Shown: positions 1 through 5,513 of the stretch, piece after piece
Position numbering within the stretch: the stretch's first letter is position 1
Layout of the letters: every line of letters starts with the position of its first letter
Notes under the pieces: model-generated
Databases searched by the model: none
Told to the model about the DNA's origin: nothing
The model's input: only the letters and a program-made list of their open reading frames with translations
Source: Candidatus Ancillula trichonymphae ImTpAt
GTDB lineage: Bacteria; Actinomycetota; Actinomycetes; Actinomycetales; Bifidobacteriaceae
Length of the DNA: 6,189 nt
NCBI GenBank assembly: GCA_000485475.1
Contig: AXYY01000091.1
Location: 1 to 6,189, forward strand
Direction of reading: 5' to 3'
Position numbers and translations under genes: made by a program

Positions 1-1
1 G

Positions 2-316
2 AAACTTGTTCAGGAATTGGAATTGCTGGACAAGAAGTTGACACTTGAACAAGAATTGGATCTGATTGAAGAAGAAGCTAGAAGAGTTGCCGAACAGGAA
101 AAGCGACGCATAGATGACTTGGTGGTGAAGCAGGATCAGCAGTTTACGCAGAAGATAATGCGTTCGGAACTCATTTCGGTGACCTCTGAAGTCTCGCACA
201 ATTCAGGTGCGGTTAGTAGTAATAAAATTGAAGAGGAGCTAAGTAGAATGCTTGATGAAAAAACGACTCAGCTGCCAGTTGGACCGCATGCAACATTTGA
301 GTTGCCCCGCCCGTAA
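2..316 (+). CDS. 3' part of an unrecognised coiled-coil protein (start outside window)
   Basis: The frame is open to the left edge, so the gene enters from outside. A TTG at 17 could be read as a start, but nothing marks it as one: the reading frame continues upstream of it and no Shine-Dalgarno sequence is visible. About 104 codons are seen. Roughly the first half is very rich in Glu, Lys, Gln and Leu, with heptad-like spacing (LDKKLTLEQELDLIEEEARR), which predicts a long charged helix or coiled coil. The rest is Ser/Thr/Asn-rich and probably disordered, apart from a short helical patch (IEEELSRMLDE). No signal peptide, membrane segment or catalytic motif is seen. I do not recognise the family and assign no function. 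It ends at TAA 314-316, but protein-like sequence resumes in the -1 frame just after, so this stop may be a recent truncation (see the next entry). The gene lies 91 bp upstream of metE on the same strand, so read-through into metE is possible. Confidence 0.6.
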   Translation, partial: KLVQELELLDKKLTLEQELDLIEEEARRVAEQEKRRIDDLVVKQDQQFTQKIMRSELISVTSEVSHNSGAVSSNKIEEELSRMLDEKTTQLPVGPHATFELPRP

Positions 317-396
317 TTCATGCGCCCAAGGAATCTGCAGTTGGTGTATCAGAGTAGCAGTTCGACATCGAGGAATTTTCTAGAAAATTAAAGTAA
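313..396 (+). pseudogene. Possible decayed C-terminal tail of the upstream coiled-coil gene
   Basis: If one base is missing near 309-312, the upstream frame continues from GTA 313 as VIHAPKESAVGVSE, then a TAG at 355-357, then QFDIEEFSRKLK and a TAA at 394-396. Both halves look like ordinary protein, and the second is helix-like with a basic end. The final TAA sits directly on the metE Shine-Dalgarno sequence, a position typical of a real gene end in a tightly packed operon. That would need one frameshift and one nonsense change (for example CAG or GAG to TAG), so I read it as gene decay rather than a single sequencing error. The stretch is short and the pattern could be chance. Confidence 0.35.
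374..389. promoter_or_regulatory. Perfect 16-bp palindrome before metE (candidate operator)
   Basis: AATTTTCTAGAAAATT is identical to its own reverse complement over all 16 bases. It ends 5 bp before the metE Shine-Dalgarno sequence. As RNA it would give at most a weak AU stem around a CUAG loop, so binding by a dimeric repressor or activator is the more natural reading. It does not match the methionine-regulator sites I know (MetJ boxes, the McbR-type site, MetR sites). It also overlaps the possible decayed tail of the upstream gene, so it could be incidental coding sequence. Function is inferred from symmetry and position only. Confidence 0.4.
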
Positions 397-400
397 GGAG
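394..400 (+). promoter_or_regulatory. metE Shine-Dalgarno sequence
   Basis: TAAGGAG ends 7 bases before the ATG at 408. It is a strong match to the anti-Shine-Dalgarno sequence and fixes the metE start. Its first three bases would also be the stop codon of the decayed upstream tail. Confidence 0.85.
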
Positions 401-407
401 CAAAAAA

Positions 408-2855
408 ATGACAATATTTCCAAAGAGCACAATCGTCGGTTATCCGCGCATTGGTGCGAATCGTGAGTTGAAGAAAATTGAGGAAGCATACTGGGCTAGG
501 AAAATTGGGCTAGATGAACTTAAGGAGACCGCTAGTGCACTACGCCTAAAGACTTACGCGCGGCTTAAAGAACTTGGTTTAACTGAGGACTACGCGATTC
601 CTGCAACTTTTTCCTATTATGATCAGGTGCTTGATTCTGCACACACATTCGGTGCAATTCCTGAGCGGTTTGAGTGGATGCGACGAACCAGTGAGAGTGC
701 GTATTCAACAAATTCAACAAATGTGGATGAGCAGCGCGAGCTGAACAGTTTTGGTGAACGCATGCGCCGTCCAAGTGGAGTTGATGAACTAGATTTGGAT
801 GCATATTTTGCCATTGCACGAGGTCAGTTATCGCCAGGTTCCCGCAAAAACTACTCAAATTCCGAAATGGAGAGCAAAATATATGCCGCTGAAATGACCA
901 AGTGGTTTGATACGAACTACCATTACATCGTTCCGGAGTTGACTAATTCTACGCGTCTTGCAGTTTCTAACTACGAGATTGTGCGTCAATTTGAGGAAGC
1001 AAAAGCAGCAGGTTTTCTTGTCCGTCCAGTACTTCTTGGGCCCGTGACTTTCTTGGCGCTCTCAAAATATGATGGCGTGCATTTTAAGCAACTGGTGAGT
1101 GACCTGGTGGCGTGTTATGCTAGAATTATGAACCAACTAGCAATTGCAGGCGCTCGCTGGATTCAACTTGATGAACCCGCGCTGATCTCGCAGATGCACA
1201 GTCTGGATCCCAAAGCCGTTGAATACATCGCAAACAAGTGTTATGCGGAATTTGCGAGTATTTCGGCGGAGAATAACGAACGCCCGCAGATTCTAGTAAC
1301 CACTCCTTTTGGAAAACTAGATGAGCACTTTAAGGTGGCTGCGAATCTGCCAGTTGAGGCGTTGCACATCGACACTTCAATTGCGAATAACTACTCGGAG
1401 GCTCAGCTGTTGCAGTTGGCGAGCGAAGAAAGAATACTTGTGCTCGGCGCAATAAACGGCAGAAATATTTGGCGTGTAGATTTGGACGAGTTGCAGAAAA
1501 CTACGCACGCAGTTCGCAGCGCGGTTGAAAAGGCGGGCGGCTCACTTTCAATTTCAACTAGTTGTTCGTTGCAACATATTCCGCACTCGCTGGATTATGA
1601 AAAGAAGTTGTCGAAGACTTTTCCAGAATTGATTAGTAACTTAAGCTTTGCCGATGAGAAAGTTCTTGAAGTTGTTGCATTAGGTACTGGAGTTTCGGAC
1701 CAGAAACGGCCAGTTCGTCAAACTCTTAGTGGTCGTAATCTTAAAGAAATTGCCAAGAAGTTGAGCAAAGTCGCTAAGTCTGACCTGGAACGTGAACCGA
1801 TCGAGGAGCGTAAACAGGCTCAAAAGGACAAGTTAAATCTACCGCTTTTGCCGACGACAACTATTGGATCGTTCCCGCAAACACCAGAAATTCGCAAGGC
1901 TAGAGCGCTCTTTCTAAAAGGTGAAATTACTGAGGCTGATTATGAACAGGCCATGAAAGATCAAATTGCTGCAATTATTAAATTGCAGGAGAAGATTGGA
2001 CTTGATGTTTTGGTGCACGGAGAGGCTGAACGAAACGATATGGTTCAGTATTTTGCGGAAAACTTTGAAGGCTTTAGTGTGACTGAAAATGGCTGGGTCC
2101 AGTCATATGGTTCAAGATGCACAAAACCAAGTATTTTGTGGGGTGATGTTTATCGCGAACACGCATTTACTGTTCCCTGGATTACATACGCTCAAAGTTT
2201 GACGGACAAACCTGTTAAGGGTATGCTAACTGGGCCAGTGACAATTCTGGCGTGGAGTTTTGTGCGTGATGATGTTCCAAAAGGTGTTGTTGCAAACCAG
2301 GTTGCGCTGGCGCTTCGAGACGAAATACTTGACCTCGAGCGTGCAGGAATTGGCATTATACAGGTTGATGAACCGGCTCTGCGCGAACTTCTACCGTTGA
2401 AGAAAGCTGAACAAGCAGATTATCTGAAGTGGTCAGTAAACTCGTTTCTCTTGGCAACCTCTGCTGTGAAAACGAGCACGCAGATTCATACACATTTGTG
2501 CTACTCGGAGTTTGAAGTTGTACTTCCTGCGATTATTGGCTTGAACGCTGATGTAACTTCAATTGAGGCCGCTAGAAGTAAGATGGAGATTGTGAAACAA
2601 CTTGCTAATGCGAAGTATCCACTTGGCATTGGACCTGGTGTTTACGACATCCACAGTCCTCGTATTCCTGGCGAAGAGGAGATTGTTCACTTGCTTGAGG
2701 GTGCAGTTAACGAATTCCGGGCGAAAAACTTACCGCTCGATAACCTCTGGGTGAATCCAGACTGTGGACTTAAAACTCGTAAAGATGAGGAATCAACGCC
2801 AAGTTTGGAGCAGATGGTTCAAGCCGCAGAGATTGTGCGCGCCGAGATTGGCTAG
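408..2855 (+). CDS. metE: Cobalamin-independent methionine synthase (5-methyltetrahydropteroyltriglutamate-homocysteine methyltransferase)
   Basis: This cytoplasmic zinc enzyme transfers the methyl group of 5-methyl-tetrahydropteroyltri-glutamate to homocysteine, the last step of methionine synthesis without vitamin B12. The N-terminal half opens with the family's GYPRIGANRELKK (residues 11-23) and contains EMTKWFDTNYHYIVPE (162-177), PVLLGPVT (207-214) and QLDEPAL (253-259). The catalytic C-terminal half starts near TTTIGSFPQT (483-492) and carries VHGEAERNDMV, GMLTGPVTIL and IQVDEPALRE (651-660). The zinc ligands are present: His696 and Cys698 (HTHLC), Glu720 and Cys786 (NPDCG). The proton-donor His749 lies in GVYDIHS. 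All key residues are intact. At 815 residues it is about 60 longer than E. coli MetE. Most of the excess lies in two insertions, near residues 87-128 and 140-158. The ATG at 408 has a strong Shine-Dalgarno sequence. The 91-bp upstream gap is too short for a cobalamin or SAM riboswitch but holds a perfect palindrome. metF is not in the window. Confidence 0.97.
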   Translation: MTIFPKSTIVGYPRIGANRELKKIEEAYWARKIGLDELKETASALRLKTYARLKELGLTEDYAIPATFSYYDQVLDSAHTFGAIPERFEWMRRTSESAYSTNSTNVDEQRELNSFGERMRRPSGVDELDLDAYFAIARGQLSPGSRKNYSNSEMESKIYAAEMTKWFDTNYHYIVPELTNSTRLAVSNYEIVRQFEEAKAAGFLVRPVLLGPVTFLALSKYDGVHFKQLVSDLVACYARIMNQLAIAGARWIQLDEPALISQMHSLDPKAVEYIANKCYAEFASISAENNERPQILVTTPFGKLDEHFKVAANLPVEALHIDTSIANNYSEAQLLQLASEERILVLGAINGRNIWRVDLDELQKTTHAVRSAVEKAGGSLSISTSCSLQHIPHSLDYEKKLSKTFPELISNLSFADEKVLEVVALGTGVSDQKRPVRQTLSGRNLKEIAKKLSKVAKSDLEREPIEERKQAQKDKLNLPLLPTTTIGSFPQTPEIRKARALFLKGEITEADYEQAMKDQIAAIIKLQEKIGLDVLVHGEAERNDMVQYFAENFEGFSVTENGWVQSYGSRCTKPSILWGDVYREHAFTVPWITYAQSLTDKPVKGMLTGPVTILAWSFVRDDVPKGVVANQVALALRDEILDLERAGIGIIQVDEPALRELLPLKKAEQADYLKWSVNSFLLATSAVKTSTQIHTHLCYSEFEVVLPAIIGLNADVTSIEAARSKMEIVKQLANAKYPLGIGPGVYDIHSPRIPGEEEIVHLLEGAVNEFRAKNLPLDNLWVNPDCGLKTRKDEESTPSLEQMVQAAEIVRAEIG

Positions 2856-2901
2856 TGATTGTGTAAACCGTTGCTCTGCACTTTGCTGCTATTGCTAATT
2901 G

Positions 2902-2928
2902 CTACTGCTGTTTTTGTACAAACAGTAG
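2902..2928. repeat. Imperfect inverted repeat at the convergent metE/garA ends
   Basis: CTGTTT (2908-2913) and AAACAG (2920-2925) can pair around a 6-base loop. An outer CTA (2902-2904) pairs with TAG (2926-2928), leaving a 3-base bulge. The repeat covers the stop codon and last codons of the FHA gene. No U-tract follows on either strand, so it is at best a weak bidirectional terminator. No better terminator is visible between metE and the FHA gene. The 46-bp gap is otherwise rich in spaced GCT triplets, including a 7-bp tandem ATTGCTA at 2891-2904. Confidence 0.25.
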
Positions 2929-3303
2929 ACGGAATCTGCCGATCTGAACTTCGTCGCCGTTGTTCAGCAGGCACTTGATTTCCTGCAACTGTTCGTTAAC
3001 ATAAGTTCCGTTCAGCGATCCAACATCTTCAACATAGAACTTGGTGCCGATTCTAGTGAATTCAGCATGCCGTCTTGACACTGATGGGTCGTCGAGGAAG
3101 ATGCCCGCACTTTCTTCGCGCCCAGCAGTTGTTAAGTCGTCGTCTAGTAAAAACCGTTGTCCGTCCGTCTTCATGGAGATTAGAAGTGCGTGCTTAACGT
3201 CCAGTTCGCCAATATCTATCTGCTCCTTAACCATCGAATTCGTCCCCAGTAGCGACTCGTTGATGCGCGGCATTCCTATGTTTGTTGCATCTGATATTTT
3301 CAT
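2902..3303 (-). CDS. GarA/OdhI-like FHA-domain regulator
   Basis: This is a small soluble protein of 133 residues, matching GarA of mycobacteria and OdhI of corynebacteria in length and layout: a flexible N-terminus of about 40 residues followed by one FHA domain. The domain starts near HALLISMKTDGQRFLLDDD (38-56) and has the phosphothreonine-binding motifs TTAGRE (G61, R62), SRRHAEF (S76, R77, R78, H79) and GSLNGTYVN (N98, G99, T100), ending in GDEVQIGRFRL. In those homologues, the unphosphorylated protein inhibits 2-oxoglutarate dehydrogenase and acts on glutamate metabolism, and phosphorylation of an N-terminal TT motif by Ser/Thr kinases switches this off. Here the corresponding stretch is DATNI (residues 5-9), so only one of the two threonines remains. 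AGGAG at 3310-3314 lies 6 bases before the ATG and overlaps the TAG of the upstream TPR gene, so translation is probably linked. It is the last gene of the tRNA-Gln/tyrS unit. FHA identity is certain; regulatory role is inferred. Confidence 0.88.
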   Translation of the reverse strand: MKISDATNIGMPRINESLLGTNSMVKEQIDIGELDVKHALLISMKTDGQRFLLDDDLTTAGREESAGIFLDDPSVSRRHAEFTRIGTKFYVEDVGSLNGTYVNEQLQEIKCLLNNGDEVQIGRFRLLFVQKQQ

Positions 3304-3312
3304 GCTGTTCTC

Positions 3313-4032
3313 CTATTCATCTTCACTACTTTCGTCTTCACCTATGTCATAAACAATTAGCTCACTGAGTGCAACATCATCAATACTCTGACGAATTGGT
3401 TCAGTTATGCTCCAGATCTTGTTCGCCTCAACTTGTCGACCTTCAACCTCGAGAAGTACTGCTTGTGCTTCCATCAGGCGCAGTTTCAGTTCTGTTGACA
3501 AACCCCTTCTAGCCATTTCGTGCTTGAGAGTTTTCAATGCTGGTCTGAACTTCCCAATATCAGAATATGCACCAGCCAGAACAATTGACATTTCGATATG
3601 TGCGGGCAGTGGTAAACTCATGGCTTCTGGAGAGATTGCGATTTCAAAGACCTGCATCGGCTGCCCCAGACCTCTGTATGAATCTGCTATAATTGGCAAG
3701 TAGTCACTGAGTCCATTGAGTCTTCTAGCTGTTTTCAGTTCACGAATTGCTAAACTCCAGTCACCAGATTTATAAGCAGCAAGCCCAAGCATTTCCCGGA
3801 CAACTGCGAGTCTGGAGACTACTTTTACTGCCTTTTTGGCCTCCTCTAGTGCCTTTTGCGGGAAAGCGTCCAGATATTTGTATGTCGAAATGATGTACTT
3901 TTCAACCAACTTGGCTTTTTCATTACCCAGTAGTGCTATTTCACTCCTGTATGCCATTGGAATTACATCTGCTGTATAATCCAGATCTGTTTGATCAAAT
4001 CCACTAATTTTTTTGTTGTTCGTTTTTTTCAC
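3313..4032 (-). CDS. TPR-like conserved actinobacterial protein encoded after tyrS
   Basis: This is a 239-residue soluble, helix-rich protein without signal peptide or membrane segment. It starts with a basic, Lys/Asn-rich stretch and ends in an acidic tail (GEDESSEDE). The middle has degenerate tetratricopeptide-like helix pairs: PQKALEEAKKAVKVVSRLAVVRE (58-80), then LGLAAYKSGDWSLAIRELKTARRL (82-105), YLPIIADSYRGLGQP (111-125) and a later AGAYSDIGKFRPALKTLK (153-170). The order AVVRE, GLAAYKSG, ELKTARR, DYLPIIADSYRGLG matches the conserved protein found after tyrS in many actinobacteria, including the M. tuberculosis Rv1691 type. Its molecular role is not known to me; TPR folds usually mediate protein contacts. 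The GTG start (4030-4032) overlaps the tyrS TGA as GTGA, with a GAGG about 6 bases upstream, which indicates translational coupling. In other actinobacteria this pair often leads into a HAD phosphatase, tlyA and NAD kinase; here it leads into the FHA gene. Confidence 0.85.
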   Translation of the reverse strand: MKKTNNKKISGFDQTDLDYTADVIPMAYRSEIALLGNEKAKLVEKYIISTYKYLDAFPQKALEEAKKAVKVVSRLAVVREMLGLAAYKSGDWSLAIRELKTARRLNGLSDYLPIIADSYRGLGQPMQVFEIAISPEAMSLPLPAHIEMSIVLAGAYSDIGKFRPALKTLKHEMARRGLSTELKLRLMEAQAVLLEVEGRQVEANKIWSITEPIRQSIDDVALSELIVYDIGEDESSEDE

Positions 4033-5285
4033 GTTATCCTCACGGCTGCAATATTCTTCTTACCTTTACGAAGTAGAACTACTTGACCATTCAGTATGTC
4101 TGTATTTTCAATTGCTCGATCAAGCGACTCTACTTTTTTGTTATTCACATAAACTCCACCTGCTGAAAGGGTCTTCCTGTAATCGTTGAAACTTGCGGAT
4201 AACTTGGTGTTCACAAACTGCTCAGAAATCTTATCACCAAGATTTGCTTCACTTGTCTCCAGCCCTGAAATCGCAGCAATAATGGTCGCTTCATCTATTT
4301 TTTCAATACTACCGCGCCCGAACAGTGCGTCAGAAGCTTCAACCGCCTGCACAAACGCCTCTCTACCGTGCACAAACTTGGTAACTTCTTCAGCTAGTTT
4401 TCGCTGAGCATCTCGCTTTTCTGGCACTTGCTGCACTTGTTCTTCTAGTGCTGAAATTTCTTCTACTGACAAAAATGTGAACACCTTCAATAGCTTCACA
4501 ACTTCTTCATCTGCAACATTGAGCCAAAACTGGTAGAATTCGTATACACCCATCATATTGGGGTCCAGCCATATCGCACCGCCTTCAGATTTTCCGAACT
4601 TCGTACCGTCTACTTTTGTGATCAGGGGAGTTGTTAAAACATGAACTTTATCACCGGACATTTTGTGTATATAATCTAGACCTGAAGTGAGGTTGCCCCA
4701 CTGATCCTGACCTCCAGTTTGCAGCATCGCACCGTACTTGTCATGCAACATGTTGAAGTCATACGCTTGTAGAATTTGATATGAGAACTCCGTGAACGAA
4801 AGTCCAGAACCGGACAATCTTGAAGCCACAGTATCTTTCGCAAGCATAGTGCCGAGCCTGAAATGCTTTCCAACATCTCGCAGAAAATCAAGTGCGCTCA
4901 GTTTTGACAACCAAGAGTAGTTGTTCTCTATTATAACGCCATTGGGTCCATCTGTGGTGCGCAAGAAGTGCTTCAGCTGAGCGGCTAACCGTTCAGACCA
5001 CTGATGAACAGTTTGTGCATCGTTGAGCGTGCGTTCACCAGTCAATCTGGGGTCTCCGATCAATCCAGTTGCTCCACCAATCAGGCAGATTGGTCGATGA
5101 CCAGCATTTTGCAAGTGGCGCATCAATATCAACTGCACTAGATTTCCATGATGAAGAGACGGTGCAGTTGGATCGAACCCGCAATAGTATGCAACAGATC
5201 CTACACTTAGCAAACTACTGAGTAACTTTTCATTTGTTGACTGCGAGAACAGCCCACGCCATTTTAATTCATCTAAAATATCCAC
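4029..5285 (-). CDS. tyrS: Tyrosyl-tRNA synthetase
   Basis: This class I aminoacyl-tRNA synthetase charges tRNA-Tyr in the cytoplasm, probably as a homodimer. At 418 residues it has normal bacterial length. The Rossmann catalytic domain shows YCGFDPTAPSLHHGNLV (34-50), whose HHGN is the HIGH-motif variant common in actinobacteria. Next come LIGGATGLIGDP (68-79), FTEFSYQILQAYDF (164-177), GGQDQWGN (191-198) and the KMSKS equivalent KFGKS (229-233). The C-terminal S4-like tRNA-binding domain covers about residues 355-418, with YRKTLSAGGVYVNNKK and VVLLRKGKKN. The start must be GTG 5283-5285: an in-frame TAG lies 9 bases upstream inside the tRNA, and the protein starts exactly where the family does (DILDELKWRGL). 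Only one base separates this GTG from the tRNA-Gln discriminator base. The sole SD-like sequence, AGG 5291-5293, is part of the tRNA acceptor stem. The gene is evidently co-transcribed with the tRNA, and its mRNA is probably almost leaderless after tRNA 3' processing. Confidence 0.97.
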   Translation of the reverse strand: MDILDELKWRGLFSQSTNEKLLSSLLSVGSVAYYCGFDPTAPSLHHGNLVQLILMRHLQNAGHRPICLIGGATGLIGDPRLTGERTLNDAQTVHQWSERLAAQLKHFLRTTDGPNGVIIENNYSWLSKLSALDFLRDVGKHFRLGTMLAKDTVASRLSGSGLSFTEFSYQILQAYDFNMLHDKYGAMLQTGGQDQWGNLTSGLDYIHKMSGDKVHVLTTPLITKVDGTKFGKSEGGAIWLDPNMMGVYEFYQFWLNVADEEVVKLLKVFTFLSVEEISALEEQVQQVPEKRDAQRKLAEEVTKFVHGREAFVQAVEASDALFGRGSIEKIDEATIIAAISGLETSEANLGDKISEQFVNTKLSASFNDYRKTLSAGGVYVNNKKVESLDRAIENTDILNGQVVLLRKGKKNIAAVRIT

Positions 5286-5286
5286 G

Positions 5287-5358
5287 CTGACCTACCTGGA
5301 CTCGAACCAAGACTAAAGGAACCAGAAACCTTCGTGCTACCGATTACACCACAGGTCA
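5287..5358 (-). tRNA. tRNA-Gln (anticodon CUG)
   Basis: Seventy-two bases fold into a complete cloverleaf. The acceptor stem TGACCTG pairs with TAGGTCA with a G-U at the seventh pair. The D arm is GTGT/GCAC, the T arm is CTTGG/CCAGG with loop TTCGAGT, and the discriminator is G. The anticodon loop TTCTGGT gives CUG (genomic 5323-5325), which reads the Gln codon CAG. CCA is not encoded, so it is added after transcription and RNase Z would be expected to cut right after the discriminator. The U1-A72 pair expected of bacterial tRNA-Gln is present; it is the feature known to be recognised by the GatCAB amidotransferase in the indirect Gln-tRNA pathway. One oddity is a T-T mismatch at the last anticodon-stem pair, positions 31 and 39 (genomic 5328 and 5320). 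tRNA-Gln genes near leuC are also found in other actinobacteria, as far as I recall. Confidence 0.95.
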
Positions 5359-5375
5359 ATACACCACAACGGTTC

Positions 5376-5404
5376 AGTATATCACAATTCACAGTAGTTG
5401 TCAA
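5376..5404 (-). promoter_or_regulatory. Promoter of the tRNA-Gln/tyrS/TPR/FHA unit
   Basis: Read on the minus strand, TTGACA (5399-5404) is followed by exactly 17 bp and then TATACT (5376-5381). TG precedes the -10 by one base, so it also has an extended -10. This is the best promoter in the window. Transcription should begin near 5369, about 10-12 bases before the tRNA 5' end, which suits RNase P processing. No promoter or terminator is obvious between the tRNA and tyrS, so this promoter probably serves all four genes. Confidence 0.85.
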
Positions 5405-5497
5405 ATATTAGCTAGATCATAACAAGTCACATGCAAAGAACATAAAAAGCAGAAAAAGTTACCAAGTGTAGATTTTTCTCGTAGGTTTTTCAAATTG
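5405..5497. other. A-rich divergent spacer between the tRNA-Gln promoter and leuC
   Basis: This non-coding spacer separates two divergent promoters. It is A-rich in its middle (about 5430-5460) and T-rich near 5472-5490. I see no good -35 hexamer for leuC, no strong inverted repeat and no short gene. The IclR-type leucine/tryptophan regulator gene often found next to leuC in actinobacteria is not here. Confidence 0.5.
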
Positions 5498-5506
5498 TGC
5501 TATAAT
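5498..5506 (+). promoter_or_regulatory. Extended -10 promoter of leuC, giving a leaderless mRNA
   Basis: TGCTATAAT is a consensus extended -10. TATAAT ends at 5506 and the leuC ATG begins at 5514, 7 bp later. Transcription would therefore start at or one base before the A of the ATG. The -35 region (about 5477-5484) is poor, as is common with extended -10 promoters. There is no Shine-Dalgarno sequence ahead of the ATG, which fits leaderless translation. Confidence 0.8.
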
Positions 5507-5513
5507 GTCCAGC

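Noticed and set aside
317..407. Riboswitch (SAM or cobalamin) or clear promoter ahead of metE
   Set aside because: The gap is only 91 bp, and none of the conserved cores is seen. No -35/-10 pair with sensible spacing is convincing.
565..858. Open frames on the minus strand inside metE
   Set aside because: They lie opposite a well-supported metE, have no ribosome-binding site and show no protein-like composition.
3041..3352. Plus-strand open frames opposite the FHA and TPR genes (also 3407-3703 and 4186-4407)
   Set aside because: They are Ser-rich shadows of conserved genes on the other strand.
5142..5153. TyrS HIGH motif reading HHGN looked like a damaged active site
   Set aside because: The first His and the Gly are kept, and HxGN forms are ordinary in actinobacterial TyrS. 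KFGKS is intact.
5283..5358. tRNA gene as an attachment site for an integrated element
   Set aside because: Both flanks are core metabolic or translation genes, and no integrase or direct repeat of the tRNA end is present.
5359..5513. T-box or leucine leader peptide between tRNA-Gln and leuC
   Set aside because: The leuC promoter is placed so that the mRNA has no leader, and no Leu-rich short frame or T-box core is seen.
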